Positions 9,508 to 17,790 of a DNA stretch of 53,506 nt are shown here, in pieces. The stretch's first letter is position 1. Each line of letters opens with the position of its first letter. This DNA comes from JBGCFO01 sp045106955 (GTDB taxonomy: Bacteria > Pseudomonadota > Alphaproteobacteria > Rickettsiales > Rickettsiaceae): the NCBI GenBank assembly GCA_045106955.1, contig JBGCFO010000027.1, positions 1 through 53,506 of the forward strand. The letters run 5' to 3'. The notes below the pieces were generated by a model. It saw only the letters and a program-made list of their open reading frames with translations. It was not told the origin of the DNA and ran no database searches. The translations under genes were made by a program, and so were the position numbers.

Positions 9508-9769
9508 GATCGTATTTGTCTATTAGCGATATAGTGTTTTTATTGACTGCGATCATATAATATTTTTTCTTAGATTTTAGACTAACAATTTTATTAGTAT
9601 CATCTATGTATAATATAGAGTCAATTTTTATATTTGCACTATTATTTTTATATTTTACTCCAAATTTTGTATATTTTTGCATTAATTTTAAAGCAAAATA
9701 CATCAACAGGAATACCGCGAAAAATGCTGTAATAATTTTTGCAAATGACAAAAAGCCAATATAAGTCAT
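9494..9769 (-). CDS. fliO: FliO-like flagellar biosynthesis protein (probable)
   Basis: A 91-aa protein with one N-terminal membrane segment (about residues 9-28) followed by a small beta-rich cytoplasmic domain (IDSILYIDDTNKIVSLKSKKKYYMIAV). This single-TM topology and size, with a 14-nt overlap into fliP, fit FliO, which stabilises FliP during gate assembly. FliO diverges strongly in sequence, so the call rests on position plus topology. Confidence 0.75.
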   Translation of the reverse strand: MTYIGFLSFAKIITAFFAVFLLMYFALKLMQKYTKFGVKYKNNSANIKIDSILYIDDTNKIVSLKSKKKYYMIAVNKNTISLIDKYDHETV

Positions 9770-9780
9770 ATTATAAAAAT

Positions 9781-10107
9781 TTAATATTGATTGGATTTTG
9801 TATAATTCTTAATTGCTTTATCAGTATGAATCAAATGCTTTTGTTGTTTAGCAAGATCTTCTTGAGCTTCATTAATAAGCTTTAGTACATTTTTTATCCT
9901 TTCTATTATAATATTAGATTGAGATTTATCAAATTGATTCTTTTCAAGATTTTGAGCTAATTGATCAGTAAGGCTCTGCACATAATCCAACTCTTCTTTC
10001 TTTTGTAATTTCTCTTCAATGGAGTCAAATCTTGCCAATATTTCAACAAACTGCTCATCGTTAACATAGTTTGCTTGCATATTTCTATTTTTATTAATTT
10101 GGTTCAT
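9781..10107 (-). CDS. Hypothetical coiled-coil protein in flagellar export gene group
   Basis: I do not recognise this 108-aa product. It is rich in Glu, Gln, Lys and Asn with few Gly or Pro, and heptad-like spacing (FDSIEEKLQKKEELDYVQSLTDQL) suggests a long helix or coiled coil. It has no signal peptide or membrane segment. It lies between the FlhB C-terminal homologue (28 nt upstream) and fliO (11 nt downstream), so a role near the flagellar export apparatus, such as a chaperone or FliJ/FliH-like helper, is possible but unproven. Confidence 0.6.
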   Translation of the reverse strand: MNQINKNRNMQANYVNDEQFVEILARFDSIEEKLQKKEELDYVQSLTDQLAQNLEKNQFDKSQSNIIIERIKNVLKLINEAQEDLAKQQKHLIHTDKAIKNYTKSNQY

Positions 10108-10135
10108 TTACGCATTAGTATTATATTACTCATGT

Positions 10136-10432
10136 TTATTTCTTTTTGCCATTACTTTTATTATTTTTTTGATATATGTGAGACAAGATCTTGGCTACAG
10201 CGCTATACACTTCTACTGGAATATATGAATTAATTTCAAGTAATGATAACACTTCAACAAGCTCCTTATCTTCTGCGATTGGTATTTTACACTCATTAGC
10301 TATATCAACAATCTTTTGAGCTATATCACCAACGCCAGATGCAAGGATTTTAGGCGCGGCATCCACCTGATCATTATATCCGAGTGCAACAGCTTTTTGC
10401 TTGTGCTTTGATTTTTTATAGTTATTATACAT
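10136..10432 (-). CDS. Stand-alone FlhB C-terminal domain homologue (FhlB/EscU-like)
   Basis: The 98-aa product matches the cytoplasmic C-terminal domain of FlhB/YscU export switch proteins: AVALGYN, APKILASGVGDIAQKIVDIANECKIPI and a closing EINSYIPVEVYSAVAKILSHIY. It lacks the membrane domain and begins after the position of the NPTH self-cleavage site, so it corresponds to the cleaved FlhB-CC fragment. Such free-standing FhlB proteins are known in several bacteria and can affect substrate switching. Its start codon is only 32 nt from the divergent pgpA start. Confidence 0.85.
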   Translation of the reverse strand: MYNNYKKSKHKQKAVALGYNDQVDAAPKILASGVGDIAQKIVDIANECKIPIAEDKELVEVLSLLEINSYIPVEVYSAVAKILSHIYQKNNKSNGKKK

Positions 10433-10464
10433 AGTACTAATGATATTGAAATAAATTTTGTTAA

Positions 10465-11088
10465 ATGTTAAATAAAAAATCTATCATAGAATTTATTGCA
10501 ACATTTGGATATATAGGAAAAATAAAATATTTTCCCGGAACATGTGGCTCATTAGCAGCCTATCCGCTGTGGTACATCATGTTTCATGCTATTTTATCCG
10601 ATAAATTTATTTTTACATCATTAAATAATCAAAATTCTATACAATTTTTACTTTACATATTCATCGCATTATTATTTGTAGCATTATTACTTTTTGTAAT
10701 AGGAGTCTATTGCTCATCGCTGTACATTAAATATTATTCAAATGCTAAAGTAGAAAGTTTATCAAATGATCCAAAAGAAGTTGTGATAGATGAGGTAGTA
10801 GGGCAATTTCTTACAATTACATTATGTATCATATCTCCAATAATTCTAATAGATTCGCAATTACTTCAGAAACTCTCTCCATTTGCAATAGAGGTAATAT
10901 TTTATTTCTTGTTACCATTTACATTGTTTAGAATATTTGACATTTTAAAACCATGGCCAATTAATTGGTTTGATCGTAATATTCATGGCGGAATTGGGAT
11001 TATGCTAGATGATATACTAGCTGCAATCTTTAGCGCAGTTATGAACTATGCAATTATAATAATTATTTTGTCAAAATATAGTCAATAA
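10465..11088 (+). CDS. pgpA: Phosphatidylglycerophosphatase A
   Basis: Removes the phosphate from phosphatidylglycerophosphate to give phosphatidylglycerol. Family motifs are present: GYIGKIKYFPGTCGSLAA near residue 17, the acidic VVIDEVVGQF segment, and FRIFDILKPWPINWFDR followed by HGGIGIMLDDILAA near the C-terminus. Several membrane helices separate them. It is 207 aa, somewhat longer than the usual 160-170, because of an extended loop after the first helix. It is a single plus-strand gene between two minus-strand operons and ends before a strong hairpin at 11126-11170. Confidence 0.95.
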   Translation: MLNKKSIIEFIATFGYIGKIKYFPGTCGSLAAYPLWYIMFHAILSDKFIFTSLNNQNSIQFLLYIFIALLFVALLLFVIGVYCSSLYIKYYSNAKVESLSNDPKEVVIDEVVGQFLTITLCIISPIILIDSQLLQKLSPFAIEVIFYFLLPFTLFRIFDILKPWPINWFDRNIHGGIGIMLDDILAAIFSAVMNYAIIIIILSKYSQ

Positions 11089-11125
11089 TGTGGTTCATAT
11101 TTTATAAATTTTAAGTAACTCACTA

Positions 11126-11170
11126 TAAGTCTTGTTTTGTTAATAAATCTTATTAACAAAACAAGGCTTA
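11126..11170. terminator. Long hairpin between convergent pgpA and serS
   Basis: The arms 11131-11146 and 11150-11165 are perfectly complementary over 16 bp around a 3-nt loop. The stem extends outward to 21 bp (11126-11170) with one G-U pair. The symmetric position between the ends of pgpA (plus) and serS (minus) fits a bidirectional terminator. The right arm is followed by ttaataatct, a weak U tract. Confidence 0.7.
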
Positions 11171-11203
11171 ATAATCTATCTTGGCAATTTACTATAAATC
11201 TTC

Positions 11204-12466
11204 CTAGATTTTACGCTGGCCGCCCATATAACTAACTAATGCATCAGGTACGTTTATTGAGCCATCACTATTTTGATAATTTTCTATTATAGCGACCATC
11301 GTTCTGCCTATCGGCAAACCTGAGCCATTTAATGTATGAAGCAATGTCGTTTCCGCTTTGCCAAATTCTTTGTACCTCGCCTTCATTCTTCTTGTCTGAA
11401 AATCTGTACAATTAGAGCAACTTGATATTTCACGATATTTCTTTTGAAATGGCATCCATACTTCAATATCATAAGTTTTAGCAGCTTGAAAACCCATTTC
11501 ACCGATACACAATAACATAACTCGATATGGTAGCTCTAATCTCTTTAAAACCTCTTCAGCAGCATTTAATATATATTCATGTTCATTTTGAGATTCATCA
11601 GGAGTTGCAATTGATACAAGTTCAACTTTACCAAATTGATGCATTCTTATCATTCCCCTAGTGTCCTTACCTGCGCTACCAGCTTCAGATCTAAAACACG
11701 GCGTGTAGGCTACATACCTTATTGGCAAGTCTTCTCTAGGCACAATGGTATCTGCAACCATATTAATAAGAGGCACTTCTGCCGTAGGTATCAATCTATA
11801 ACCATTGGTAGTAACAAAAGAATCGGTGGCAAATTTTGGCAATAAACCTGCATTATACATTGCATGAGGTTTAACTAATGCCGGAGGAGAGACTTCAAGA
11901 AAATTAAATTCCTGCGTATGAATATCAAGCATAAAATTAATTAAAGCTCTTTCTAATTTGGCCAAGGAGCCTTTTAGAGTCACAAAACGACTACCTGATG
12001 TTTTGGCGGTTTGAGCAAAATCCATTAAATTCAAAGCTGTGCCCATTTCAAAATGTGACTTAGCATTTAATGATTCATTTACACTGCCCCAATGACGTAT
12101 TAATTTATTAGCCTCTTCGTTTAATCCATAATGCACATCCGGACTTGGAATGTTTGGCAAATTTTCTAGAATAGTTTTTAATTTATTATTATTATTAAGA
12201 GTATTAGATAGCTCCTCTAATTTTTCATTAATATGATCAATATCACGTTTAATTTCATCATACTCCTTACTTGTAGGCAACTGCATATTAGCAAGCATCT
12301 CTGATTTTTTCTTTTTAGCATGCTGAAATTGATGCATTAAATTTATTACACGCCTTTTTTCTTCATCTAAGTCTGTGATTTCTTTTGAGCATGCATCTAA
12401 ACCGCGCAGCTTTAGCAGCTCATCAAATTGTTCAATATTCTCTCTAATCCATTTTATTCCTAACAT
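11204..12466 (-). CDS. serS: Seryl-tRNA synthetase
   Basis: Class II aminoacyl-tRNA synthetase charging tRNA-Ser and tRNA-Sec. The N-terminal antiparallel coiled-coil arm (about residues 25-100) binds the long variable arm of tRNA-Ser. The catalytic domain shows motif 2 (FRSEAGSAGKDTRGMIRMHQF) and motif 3 (LNGSGLPIGRTMVAIIENYQ). The length (420 aa) is normal. It is the last gene of the coaE-to-serS operon, 14 nt after tatC; tatC-serS adjacency is common in Alphaproteobacteria. Confidence 0.98.
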   Translation of the reverse strand: MLGIKWIRENIEQFDELLKLRGLDACSKEITDLDEEKRRVINLMHQFQHAKKKKSEMLANMQLPTSKEYDEIKRDIDHINEKLEELSNTLNNNNKLKTILENLPNIPSPDVHYGLNEEANKLIRHWGSVNESLNAKSHFEMGTALNLMDFAQTAKTSGSRFVTLKGSLAKLERALINFMLDIHTQEFNFLEVSPPALVKPHAMYNAGLLPKFATDSFVTTNGYRLIPTAEVPLINMVADTIVPREDLPIRYVAYTPCFRSEAGSAGKDTRGMIRMHQFGKVELVSIATPDESQNEHEYILNAAEEVLKRLELPYRVMLLCIGEMGFQAAKTYDIEVWMPFQKKYREISSCSNCTDFQTRRMKARYKEFGKAETTLLHTLNGSGLPIGRTMVAIIENYQNSDGSINVPDALVSYMGGQRKI

Positions 12467-12480
12467 ACCATACTACTTTT

Positions 12481-13206
12481 TTATTTTTCTATAAATTTAC
12501 ATATATTAATTGAAACTTCATATAACAAAATTATTGGAATTGCAAGCATAATTTGACTTAGCACATCTGGAGGAGTTAATATTCCAGAAACTATAAATGT
12601 AACTACAACAAAAATTCTCCTGAATTTTTTTAAGCCATAAATACTAATTAAGTTTAATAAGTGTAACACTAATAATACAATTGGTAACTCAAAACTAATA
12701 CCAAATGCTATCATCAATTGCAAGGTTAAATTTAAGTATTCGCTAATTTTAGCTTCTAAAATAATTTGCATACCGTTATTATTAGAGCTTTCAAAGCCAA
12801 TAAAAAAATTCCACGCATTAGGAATTAGGCAGTAAAAAGCGAATAAACATCCACAATAGAACAATATAGGCAAGCATGATAAAAGCCATTTGGCAATAAT
12901 CTTCTCGCGCTTATATAAGCCAGGTGTTATGAATTTATATATTTGCAAAGCTATAACAGGCATAGTAAAAAGAAATCCAGCAAAAATAGATAGTTTGAGG
13001 TAAGTAAAAAATGCTTCTGTTAAATTTGTGTATATTATCCTTTTATTTTGATTTATATCTAAATTAGATAAAGGCTCGAGTATTATGTAATATATATCCT
13101 GACTAAAATAATAGCATACAAAAGTAGTGATGATAAAAAAGAACAAAATAATTTGTATTCTGAATTTTAACTCTAAAAAATGCTGTGATAAAGAATAAGT
13201 TTTCAT
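12481..13206 (-). CDS. tatC: Sec-independent protein translocase TatC
   Basis: Six-helix membrane receptor of the twin-arginine translocase, which exports folded proteins. The N-terminus carries the conserved HFLELKFRI signal-recognition motif, followed by helices separated by the FITPGLYKREK loop and the cytoplasmic FELPIVL segment, then SGILTPPD before the last helices. At 241 aa it is typical. Its ATG overlaps the cvpA stop codon by 1 nt. TatA and TatB are not adjacent. Confidence 0.95.
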   Translation of the reverse strand: MKTYSLSQHFLELKFRIQIILFFFIITTFVCYYFSQDIYYIILEPLSNLDINQNKRIIYTNLTEAFFTYLKLSIFAGFLFTMPVIALQIYKFITPGLYKREKIIAKWLLSCLPILFYCGCLFAFYCLIPNAWNFFIGFESSNNNGMQIILEAKISEYLNLTLQLMIAFGISFELPIVLLVLHLLNLISIYGLKKFRRIFVVVTFIVSGILTPPDVLSQIMLAIPIILLYEVSINICKFIEK

Positions 13207-13859
13207 TATTGCGATATAATCTCATTCACTTTTTGCAATAAATATCCATCTTGCTCTTTATCGTCATCTGCGCCATGATGTTTCTTTGAGCTATCGACGT
13301 CTCCTTTTATATTTTTAGACTTAAGCCAAGATTCGTTATAGCTCATCATGTATATTCTTAGTTTATCAAAGTTTCTAGACATAAACGAATCCTTGGCCCA
13401 ACTTATGTTCTTTTGATCAATACCACTATAATCAAACAAATCAAATACCGTTTTGGCATGTACATAACTTCTACAATATATTCCCATTATCAACAAAAAT
13501 AATGCAAAAGATAGTATTACTCCTCTTATTATTCCAAGTATTAAGCCAAAAATTTTATCTATATTTGTTTTTGGTATAATAATTATTATATTAAACGCAA
13601 CAAATTTTATAACTATAAAAGCTATTATTGATAAAGCGCATGTTGCAATGGAGCTATAAATAATTGCAGTTGTTTTGTATGTAAAATATATCTGAAACAA
13701 TTCTAATATAAAAGGATATATGAAATATGCTCCGATTGCAGCGCATAATAATAATGCAGAGCCAATTATCACTCGTATAGCCCCATTATAGAGACCAAAT
13801 ATCGCGGAGCAGATGATTATAGACAAAAGTAATATGTCCAATCCAATTGTAATACTCAT
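13206..13859 (-). CDS. cvpA: CvpA family membrane protein
   Basis: An N-terminal region of four predicted membrane helices (residues 5-150) with the family's GLYNGAIRVIIG and DKIFGLILGIIRGVILS motifs. A hydrophilic, Lys/Asp-rich tail of about 60 residues follows. CvpA proteins were named for a colicin V phenotype in E. coli, and their biochemical role is unsettled. It is placed between the 5-FCL gene (5-nt gap) and tatC (1-nt overlap). The assignment to family is good; the function is not known. Confidence 0.85.
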   Translation of the reverse strand: MSITIGLDILLLSIIICSAIFGLYNGAIRVIIGSALLLCAAIGAYFIYPFILELFQIYFTYKTTAIIYSSIATCALSIIAFIVIKFVAFNIIIIIPKTNIDKIFGLILGIIRGVILSFALFLLIMGIYCRSYVHAKTVFDLFDYSGIDQKNISWAKDSFMSRNFDKLRIYMMSYNESWLKSKNIKGDVDSSKKHHGADDDKEQDGYLLQKVNEIISQ

Positions 13860-13864
13860 AATAT

Positions 13865-14443
13865 TTATATCTGTATTATATTTTTTTCAGTAACAATATA
13901 ATCGCATCTATAATCGTTGCAACTCACAGGAAGTGTTGTTCTTAAAAATTGATGAAAACATACGCCTATACTTATCACATTGTCGTCTTTAGAAAATTCC
14001 TTCAAATATTTATCATAATAACCCTTTCCATAACCTAAGCGATACCCATCAAGGCTAAAGCAAATACCTGGGATAATTACAAGCTTTGGCTGCACAAATA
14101 TATCTAACGAAGGCTGCTTGAATCCTAATGTATTTTTTTCTAATTTATCACCTATGTTATATTTGACGAACGACATTTGATTGTCTTGTATTTTTGGTAA
14201 TGCCGCATAATAATTATTGGATATTGCAAGTTTTAATATATCTGGTTCCAACTTAAAAGGCCAATATACTCCAATTACATTAGATAAAGAACGATGGTTA
14301 ATAAAATGCAATCTAGAATAAATTATATTTAATATATTCTTGCATATCTCATTACTTCTGAAAGCACAATCGTGCATTTTAGAATTGTCCGAGGATATTT
14401 GCGCTCTAATTAGATCTTTCTTTTCATTTATAGTTTTAGCCAT
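13865..14443 (-). CDS. 5-formyltetrahydrofolate cyclo-ligase
   Basis: Converts 5-formyl-THF to 5,10-methenyl-THF using ATP, returning stored folate to one-carbon metabolism. The signature GYRLGYGKGYYDKYLK near residues 130-145 carries the phosphate-binding and metal-binding positions. The preceding VIIPGICFSLDG and the N-terminal Lys/Arg-rich helix (ekkdLirAqi) match the family. The length is 192 aa. It overlaps the end of dnaQ by 16 nt, which indicates translational coupling. Confidence 0.93.
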   Translation of the reverse strand: MAKTINEKKDLIRAQISSDNSKMHDCAFRSNEICKNILNIIYSRLHFINHRSLSNVIGVYWPFKLEPDILKLAISNNYYAALPKIQDNQMSFVKYNIGDKLEKNTLGFKQPSLDIFVQPKLVIIPGICFSLDGYRLGYGKGYYDKYLKEFSKDDNVISIGVCFHQFLRTTLPVSCNDYRCDYIVTEKNIIQI

Positions 14444-15108
14444 AGTGGGTTATTTATTTTTGATAATAATTCTTCATGAGCTTTTAACTCTGCTGCATTT
14501 GGTTTTATCACGTGATATCCCTTTTTGTGCAATTTTGTAGGAATAGAAAATACTTTATTATTGCGATCGTCATTGCCGGTGTCTATATCAAATTTTACTT
14601 GCCTTCCACCAGTTAATTCAACATATACTTCTGCAAGTAAAGCAGCGTCTTTCAAAGCTCCATGATATGTACGCGATGAATTATCTATTTTAAATTTTTT
14701 ACACAAAGCATCAAGATTCACTCTCATTCCTGGAAATATTTTTCGAGCCATAATCAAGGTATCTTCTACCATGGAATCAATAGGATCAAATCCAATATTA
14801 TTTAATTCGCTATTAAGAAATTTTAAGTCAAATGCTGCATTATGTATTACTAATACAGAATCTTCAATAAATTCTAAAAATTCTTCAGATATTGATGAAA
14901 ACAAAGGCTTATCTTGCAAGAATTGAGACGAAATGCCATGGATTCTATACGCCTCATTTGGTACATCCCTTTCGGGATTAATGTAGTAGTGAAACTGCTT
15001 TCCAGTTAGCACTTTATTACGCATCTCTAGAGCGCCAATCTCTATTATGCGATGACCAATTTTTGGGTCTAAACCTGTAGTCTCTGTATCAAGTATAATT
15101 TCTCTCAT
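14428..15108 (-). CDS. dnaQ: DNA polymerase III epsilon subunit (3'-5' proofreading exonuclease)
   Basis: DEDDh exonuclease that proofreads for the replicative polymerase. Exo I is LDTETTGLDP (Asp/Glu at residues 7 and 9), Exo II is HNAAFDLKFL, and Exo III is YHGALKDAALLAEVY with the catalytic His and Asp. The C-terminal tail after residue 185 should bind the alpha subunit. At 226 aa it is the usual size. It overlaps coaE by 20 nt and the 5-FCL gene by 16 nt. coaE-dnaQ adjacency is widespread in Alphaproteobacteria. Confidence 0.96.
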   Translation of the reverse strand: MREIILDTETTGLDPKIGHRIIEIGALEMRNKVLTGKQFHYYINPERDVPNEAYRIHGISSQFLQDKPLFSSISEEFLEFIEDSVLVIHNAAFDLKFLNSELNNIGFDPIDSMVEDTLIMARKIFPGMRVNLDALCKKFKIDNSSRTYHGALKDAALLAEVYVELTGGRQVKFDIDTGNDDRNNKVFSIPTKLHKKGYHVIKPNAAELKAHEELLSKINNPLWLKL

Positions 15109-15688
15109 GCAGTTGCCTTAAATTTTGTAGTAAACATTCAATTTGATTAGCTAGCTCAATCATTGAAACACCGCTATTTATACTTAAATCAGAATGTTTA
15201 ATTTTTTCTTCTTGCGGCATCTGAATATTTGAGATTTTATCATATATTCCTTGTGTTACACAACGTTTAATTACGCCACGGTCAAATCTAATTTTTTCTT
15301 CACAAAAAATAGTTACCACATAATCAAATAGATGTTGAAAATTAACTTCTAATAACAAAGGCACTTCTGCGAATAAAATATCTTTGCGCGAATTGCGCTC
15401 ATAGAAACGTTTAATACCTTGTTCTAGCAATGGATGAATAAAATTTTCGATTTTTTTTCTAGATTGATCGTCTTCATATATTATATTGGCAATTTTGCGT
15501 TTGCTAAAATATTTAAGCTCTGGCAAAAGTGTCATTATATGCTTTTTGATTCTAGATTTTTTATACAAACGCCTTATAAATACATCAGAAGAAAAGACGG
15601 GAAATTGTTTTTTAAGAAAATATTGCAATATAAACGTTTTTCCTACAGCAAAACTTCCGGTAACGCCAACATATATAGGCTTATTCAT
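15089..15688 (-). CDS. coaE: Dephospho-CoA kinase
   Basis: Final step of coenzyme A synthesis: phosphorylation of dephospho-CoA on the ribose 3'-OH. The P-loop is GSFAVGKT (residues 11-18). The FSSDVFIRRLY segment contains the substrate-binding Asp, and EVPLLLE is the conserved LID-adjacent motif. The length is 199 aa. It is the first gene of the six-gene operon coaE-dnaQ-5-FCL-cvpA-tatC-serS and is preceded by a good promoter. Confidence 0.94.
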   Translation of the reverse strand: MNKPIYVGVTGSFAVGKTFILQYFLKKQFPVFSSDVFIRRLYKKSRIKKHIMTLLPELKYFSKRKIANIIYEDDQSRKKIENFIHPLLEQGIKRFYERNSRKDILFAEVPLLLEVNFQHLFDYVVTIFCEEKIRFDRGVIKRCVTQGIYDKISNIQMPQEEKIKHSDLSINSGVSMIELANQIECLLQNLRQLHERNYT

Positions 15689-15728
15689 AACAGCTTACAA
15701 GATTTTCTTGATTCAAATCATTATGCGC

Positions 15729-15757
15729 ATGATACATGTTAGTATTAATTTTGACAA
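15729..15757 (-). promoter_or_regulatory. Sigma70-type promoter upstream of coaE operon
   Basis: On the minus strand TTGTCA (15752-15757) and TATCAT (15729-15734) are separated by exactly 17 nt. The -10 box ends about 40 nt before the coaE start. Five of six bases match consensus in each hexamer, which stands out from the AT-rich background. Confidence 0.6.
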
Positions 15758-15784
15758 GGTGAAGTATATAAAAACTAATTATAT

Positions 15785-17152
15785 TTAGGAAAGTCTTATT
15801 ATATCATCTTCGCTTAAATAGCATCCTATTTGTATTTCTATCAAACATAAATCAATTGCTCCTGTATTGGCCACTCTATGCTTGAGACCTTTCGGAATAA
15901 AGACAAAATCATTAGGTGATAGACATTTCTTTTTATTGCCAAGTTCTACTTCACCATAACCCTTAATCACAACCCAATATTCTGATCTATGATTATGATA
16001 TTGCAAGGATATTCTACATCCTGGATGTATAGTTAGCTCTTTTATCTTGTACAAACTTTTAGAATTAATAACATTGAACCAACCCCAATTGCGTACTACT
16101 ACATCATTATATTTATAATGAGTATTTGCATTTTGAATAAATGTATTATAATTTTTAAGTTTTGATTTACTAGCAATTAATATATTGTTGTTGTTATTTA
16201 CTACTATAATATCGTAAAGCCCTATCACAGCAGTGCATGTTTTTCCAGTGTTAATATACGATCTTTTAACGTCATAAGTTAAAATATTGCCAGAGCAATA
16301 ATTTTGATTTTGGTCTTTTTTACTAGCTTGCCATATTGAATCAAAATTTCCTAGATCGTGCCAATGAAAGTCTGCATGAAGCATTGCCAAATTTTGCATA
16401 GATTCCATCAATAATTGATCAAATTGAGTTGATGGTATAGATGAATAAAAATTACCATCTAGATATGTTATGTTGGATTTAATTTTTGCCTGATTGAGTG
16501 CTTTGCATGATAAGTTATATATATCTAAGCATTTTTCCTTAAATATTTTAATTATAAAATCTACATCACATACGAAAATCCCTGAATTCCAAAAATAATC
16601 TGTATTTTTTGTATAAAAATTTGCCATTTTTTCATTAGGTTTTTCTATAAATTTTTCTAATGTATAATGAGTATCGTGATTACTAGATTTGATTGCTTTG
16701 ATATAACCATATTCAGTATTTGGTGAATCAGGTCTAATGCCAATAGTGCATATACCGTAGTTGTGAGCAAGACTTATTGCATTATTAATTGTTGAAATAT
16801 ATTTCTTTTGTTTTTTTATATAATGATCTACAGGTAATGCAACAATTGTATTATATCCTTCAGATTTTGCTTGTAATGCACCAATGAGTATACAGGGAGC
16901 TGTATTTTTTTGTTCTGGCTCTAATATTAGATCTGCTTTAAAATTTTGCAATTGCCTCTTAGCTATCAATATATCTTGTTTAGTTGTAATAATACATGGT
17001 TCGCCAAGAAACTGATTTCTTATGACAGTTGCTTGTAGTATGCTTGTATTATTAAATATACCAATAAATTGTTTAGGTAGTGATTTAGTAGATAATGGCC
17101 ATACACGTCTACCAGAGCCACCAGCTAATATAATTGGCTTTGCTTTAGACAT
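15785..17152 (-). CDS. manC: Mannose-1-phosphate guanylyltransferase / mannose-6-phosphate isomerase
   Basis: Makes GDP-mannose for surface polysaccharides or glycosylation. The N-terminal nucleotidyltransferase domain (about 1-290) starts with PIILAGGSGRRVWPLS; the usual Thr of the GGSGTR motif is Arg. It has ALPVDHYI and FIEKPNEKMA further on. The C-terminal cupin (about 340-455) shows the type II PMI pattern: HPGCRISLQYHNHRSEYW, then LSPNDFVFIPKGLKHRVANTG. The length (455 aa) fits a bifunctional enzyme. It follows fliX by 8 nt on the same strand. GDP-mannose synthesis is not universal in Rickettsiales, so this hints at a mannose-containing envelope polymer. Confidence 0.93.
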   Translation of the reverse strand: MSKAKPIILAGGSGRRVWPLSTKSLPKQFIGIFNNTSILQATVIRNQFLGEPCIITTKQDILIAKRQLQNFKADLILEPEQKNTAPCILIGALQAKSEGYNTIVALPVDHYIKKQKKYISTINNAISLAHNYGICTIGIRPDSPNTEYGYIKAIKSSNHDTHYTLEKFIEKPNEKMANFYTKNTDYFWNSGIFVCDVDFIIKIFKEKCLDIYNLSCKALNQAKIKSNITYLDGNFYSSIPSTQFDQLLMESMQNLAMLHADFHWHDLGNFDSIWQASKKDQNQNYCSGNILTYDVKRSYINTGKTCTAVIGLYDIIVVNNNNNILIASKSKLKNYNTFIQNANTHYKYNDVVVRNWGWFNVINSKSLYKIKELTIHPGCRISLQYHNHRSEYWVVIKGYGEVELGNKKKCLSPNDFVFIPKGLKHRVANTGAIDLCLIEIQIGCYLSEDDIIRLS

Positions 17153-17160
17153 TATGTATT

Positions 17161-17610
17161 TTATTTGTAAATAATATGCGTATCAAATTTAGCTATTTCT
17201 ATCTCCGCTCTCAGTATAATCTCATCAACTACATTATGCACTTCTAAAAGTTCAAATTTATTATAATATCCTTGCAATATATCTTTTATTTTGAGCATAT
17301 GATTCTTATTTAATTCGCCATTCAACATTCCCAATCTCAAATGATTTAGCGCTGATAATACCTTATCGCCAGTATCAAGAAAATCCTGATCTTTGTTAAG
17401 TTTAAGCTCATTTATTTCTAAAAATGGATTAATAGCTTGTAATGGACTTACATCACAGACTTCTTGATCGCAAGAACCACTTTCATTGGTTTTATTGAGT
17501 TGGAATTTTGCTTGAGATTTAGCCTTAGACGACTTATCCTTGATTTTATTATTTTTATTATTGATATTAAGAATGTTCAGCATTTTAACAATCATTATTT
17601 GAGTAAACAA
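17161..17610 (-). CDS. fliX: FliX-like flagellar assembly regulator (probable)
   Basis: The C-terminal 80 residues follow the FliX pattern: SPLQAINPFLEINELK, a helix with ALNHLRLGMLNGEL, and a final helix VDEIILRAEIEIAKFD. Alphaproteobacterial FliX usually ends with GLxxxLDEIExRAAVExAK. The N-terminal 55 residues are Lys/Asn/Ser-rich and probably disordered. In Caulobacter FliX couples basal-body assembly to class III/IV flagellar transcription through FlbD; no FlbD homologue is visible here. It lies 8 nt before manC, an odd partner. Confidence 0.7.
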   Translation of the reverse strand: MFTQIMIVKMLNILNINNKNNKIKDKSSKAKSQAKFQLNKTNESGSCDQEVCDVSPLQAINPFLEINELKLNKDQDFLDTGDKVLSALNHLRLGMLNGELNKNHMLKIKDILQGYYNKFELLEVHNVVDEIILRAEIEIAKFDTHIIYK

Positions 17611-17790
17611 AAAATACTTACAGTAAAAATTTTGCTATATTTTCACTACTTAGCATCTATACTATTCATGTATAATACAATATATACTTATATGCAACAA
17701 TTTTATATAACAATAATATTAAATTACAGTCAATAACAATGATATTGATATGTTAATATTCATTACAGAAAAAAATAATTATTTATTCTT

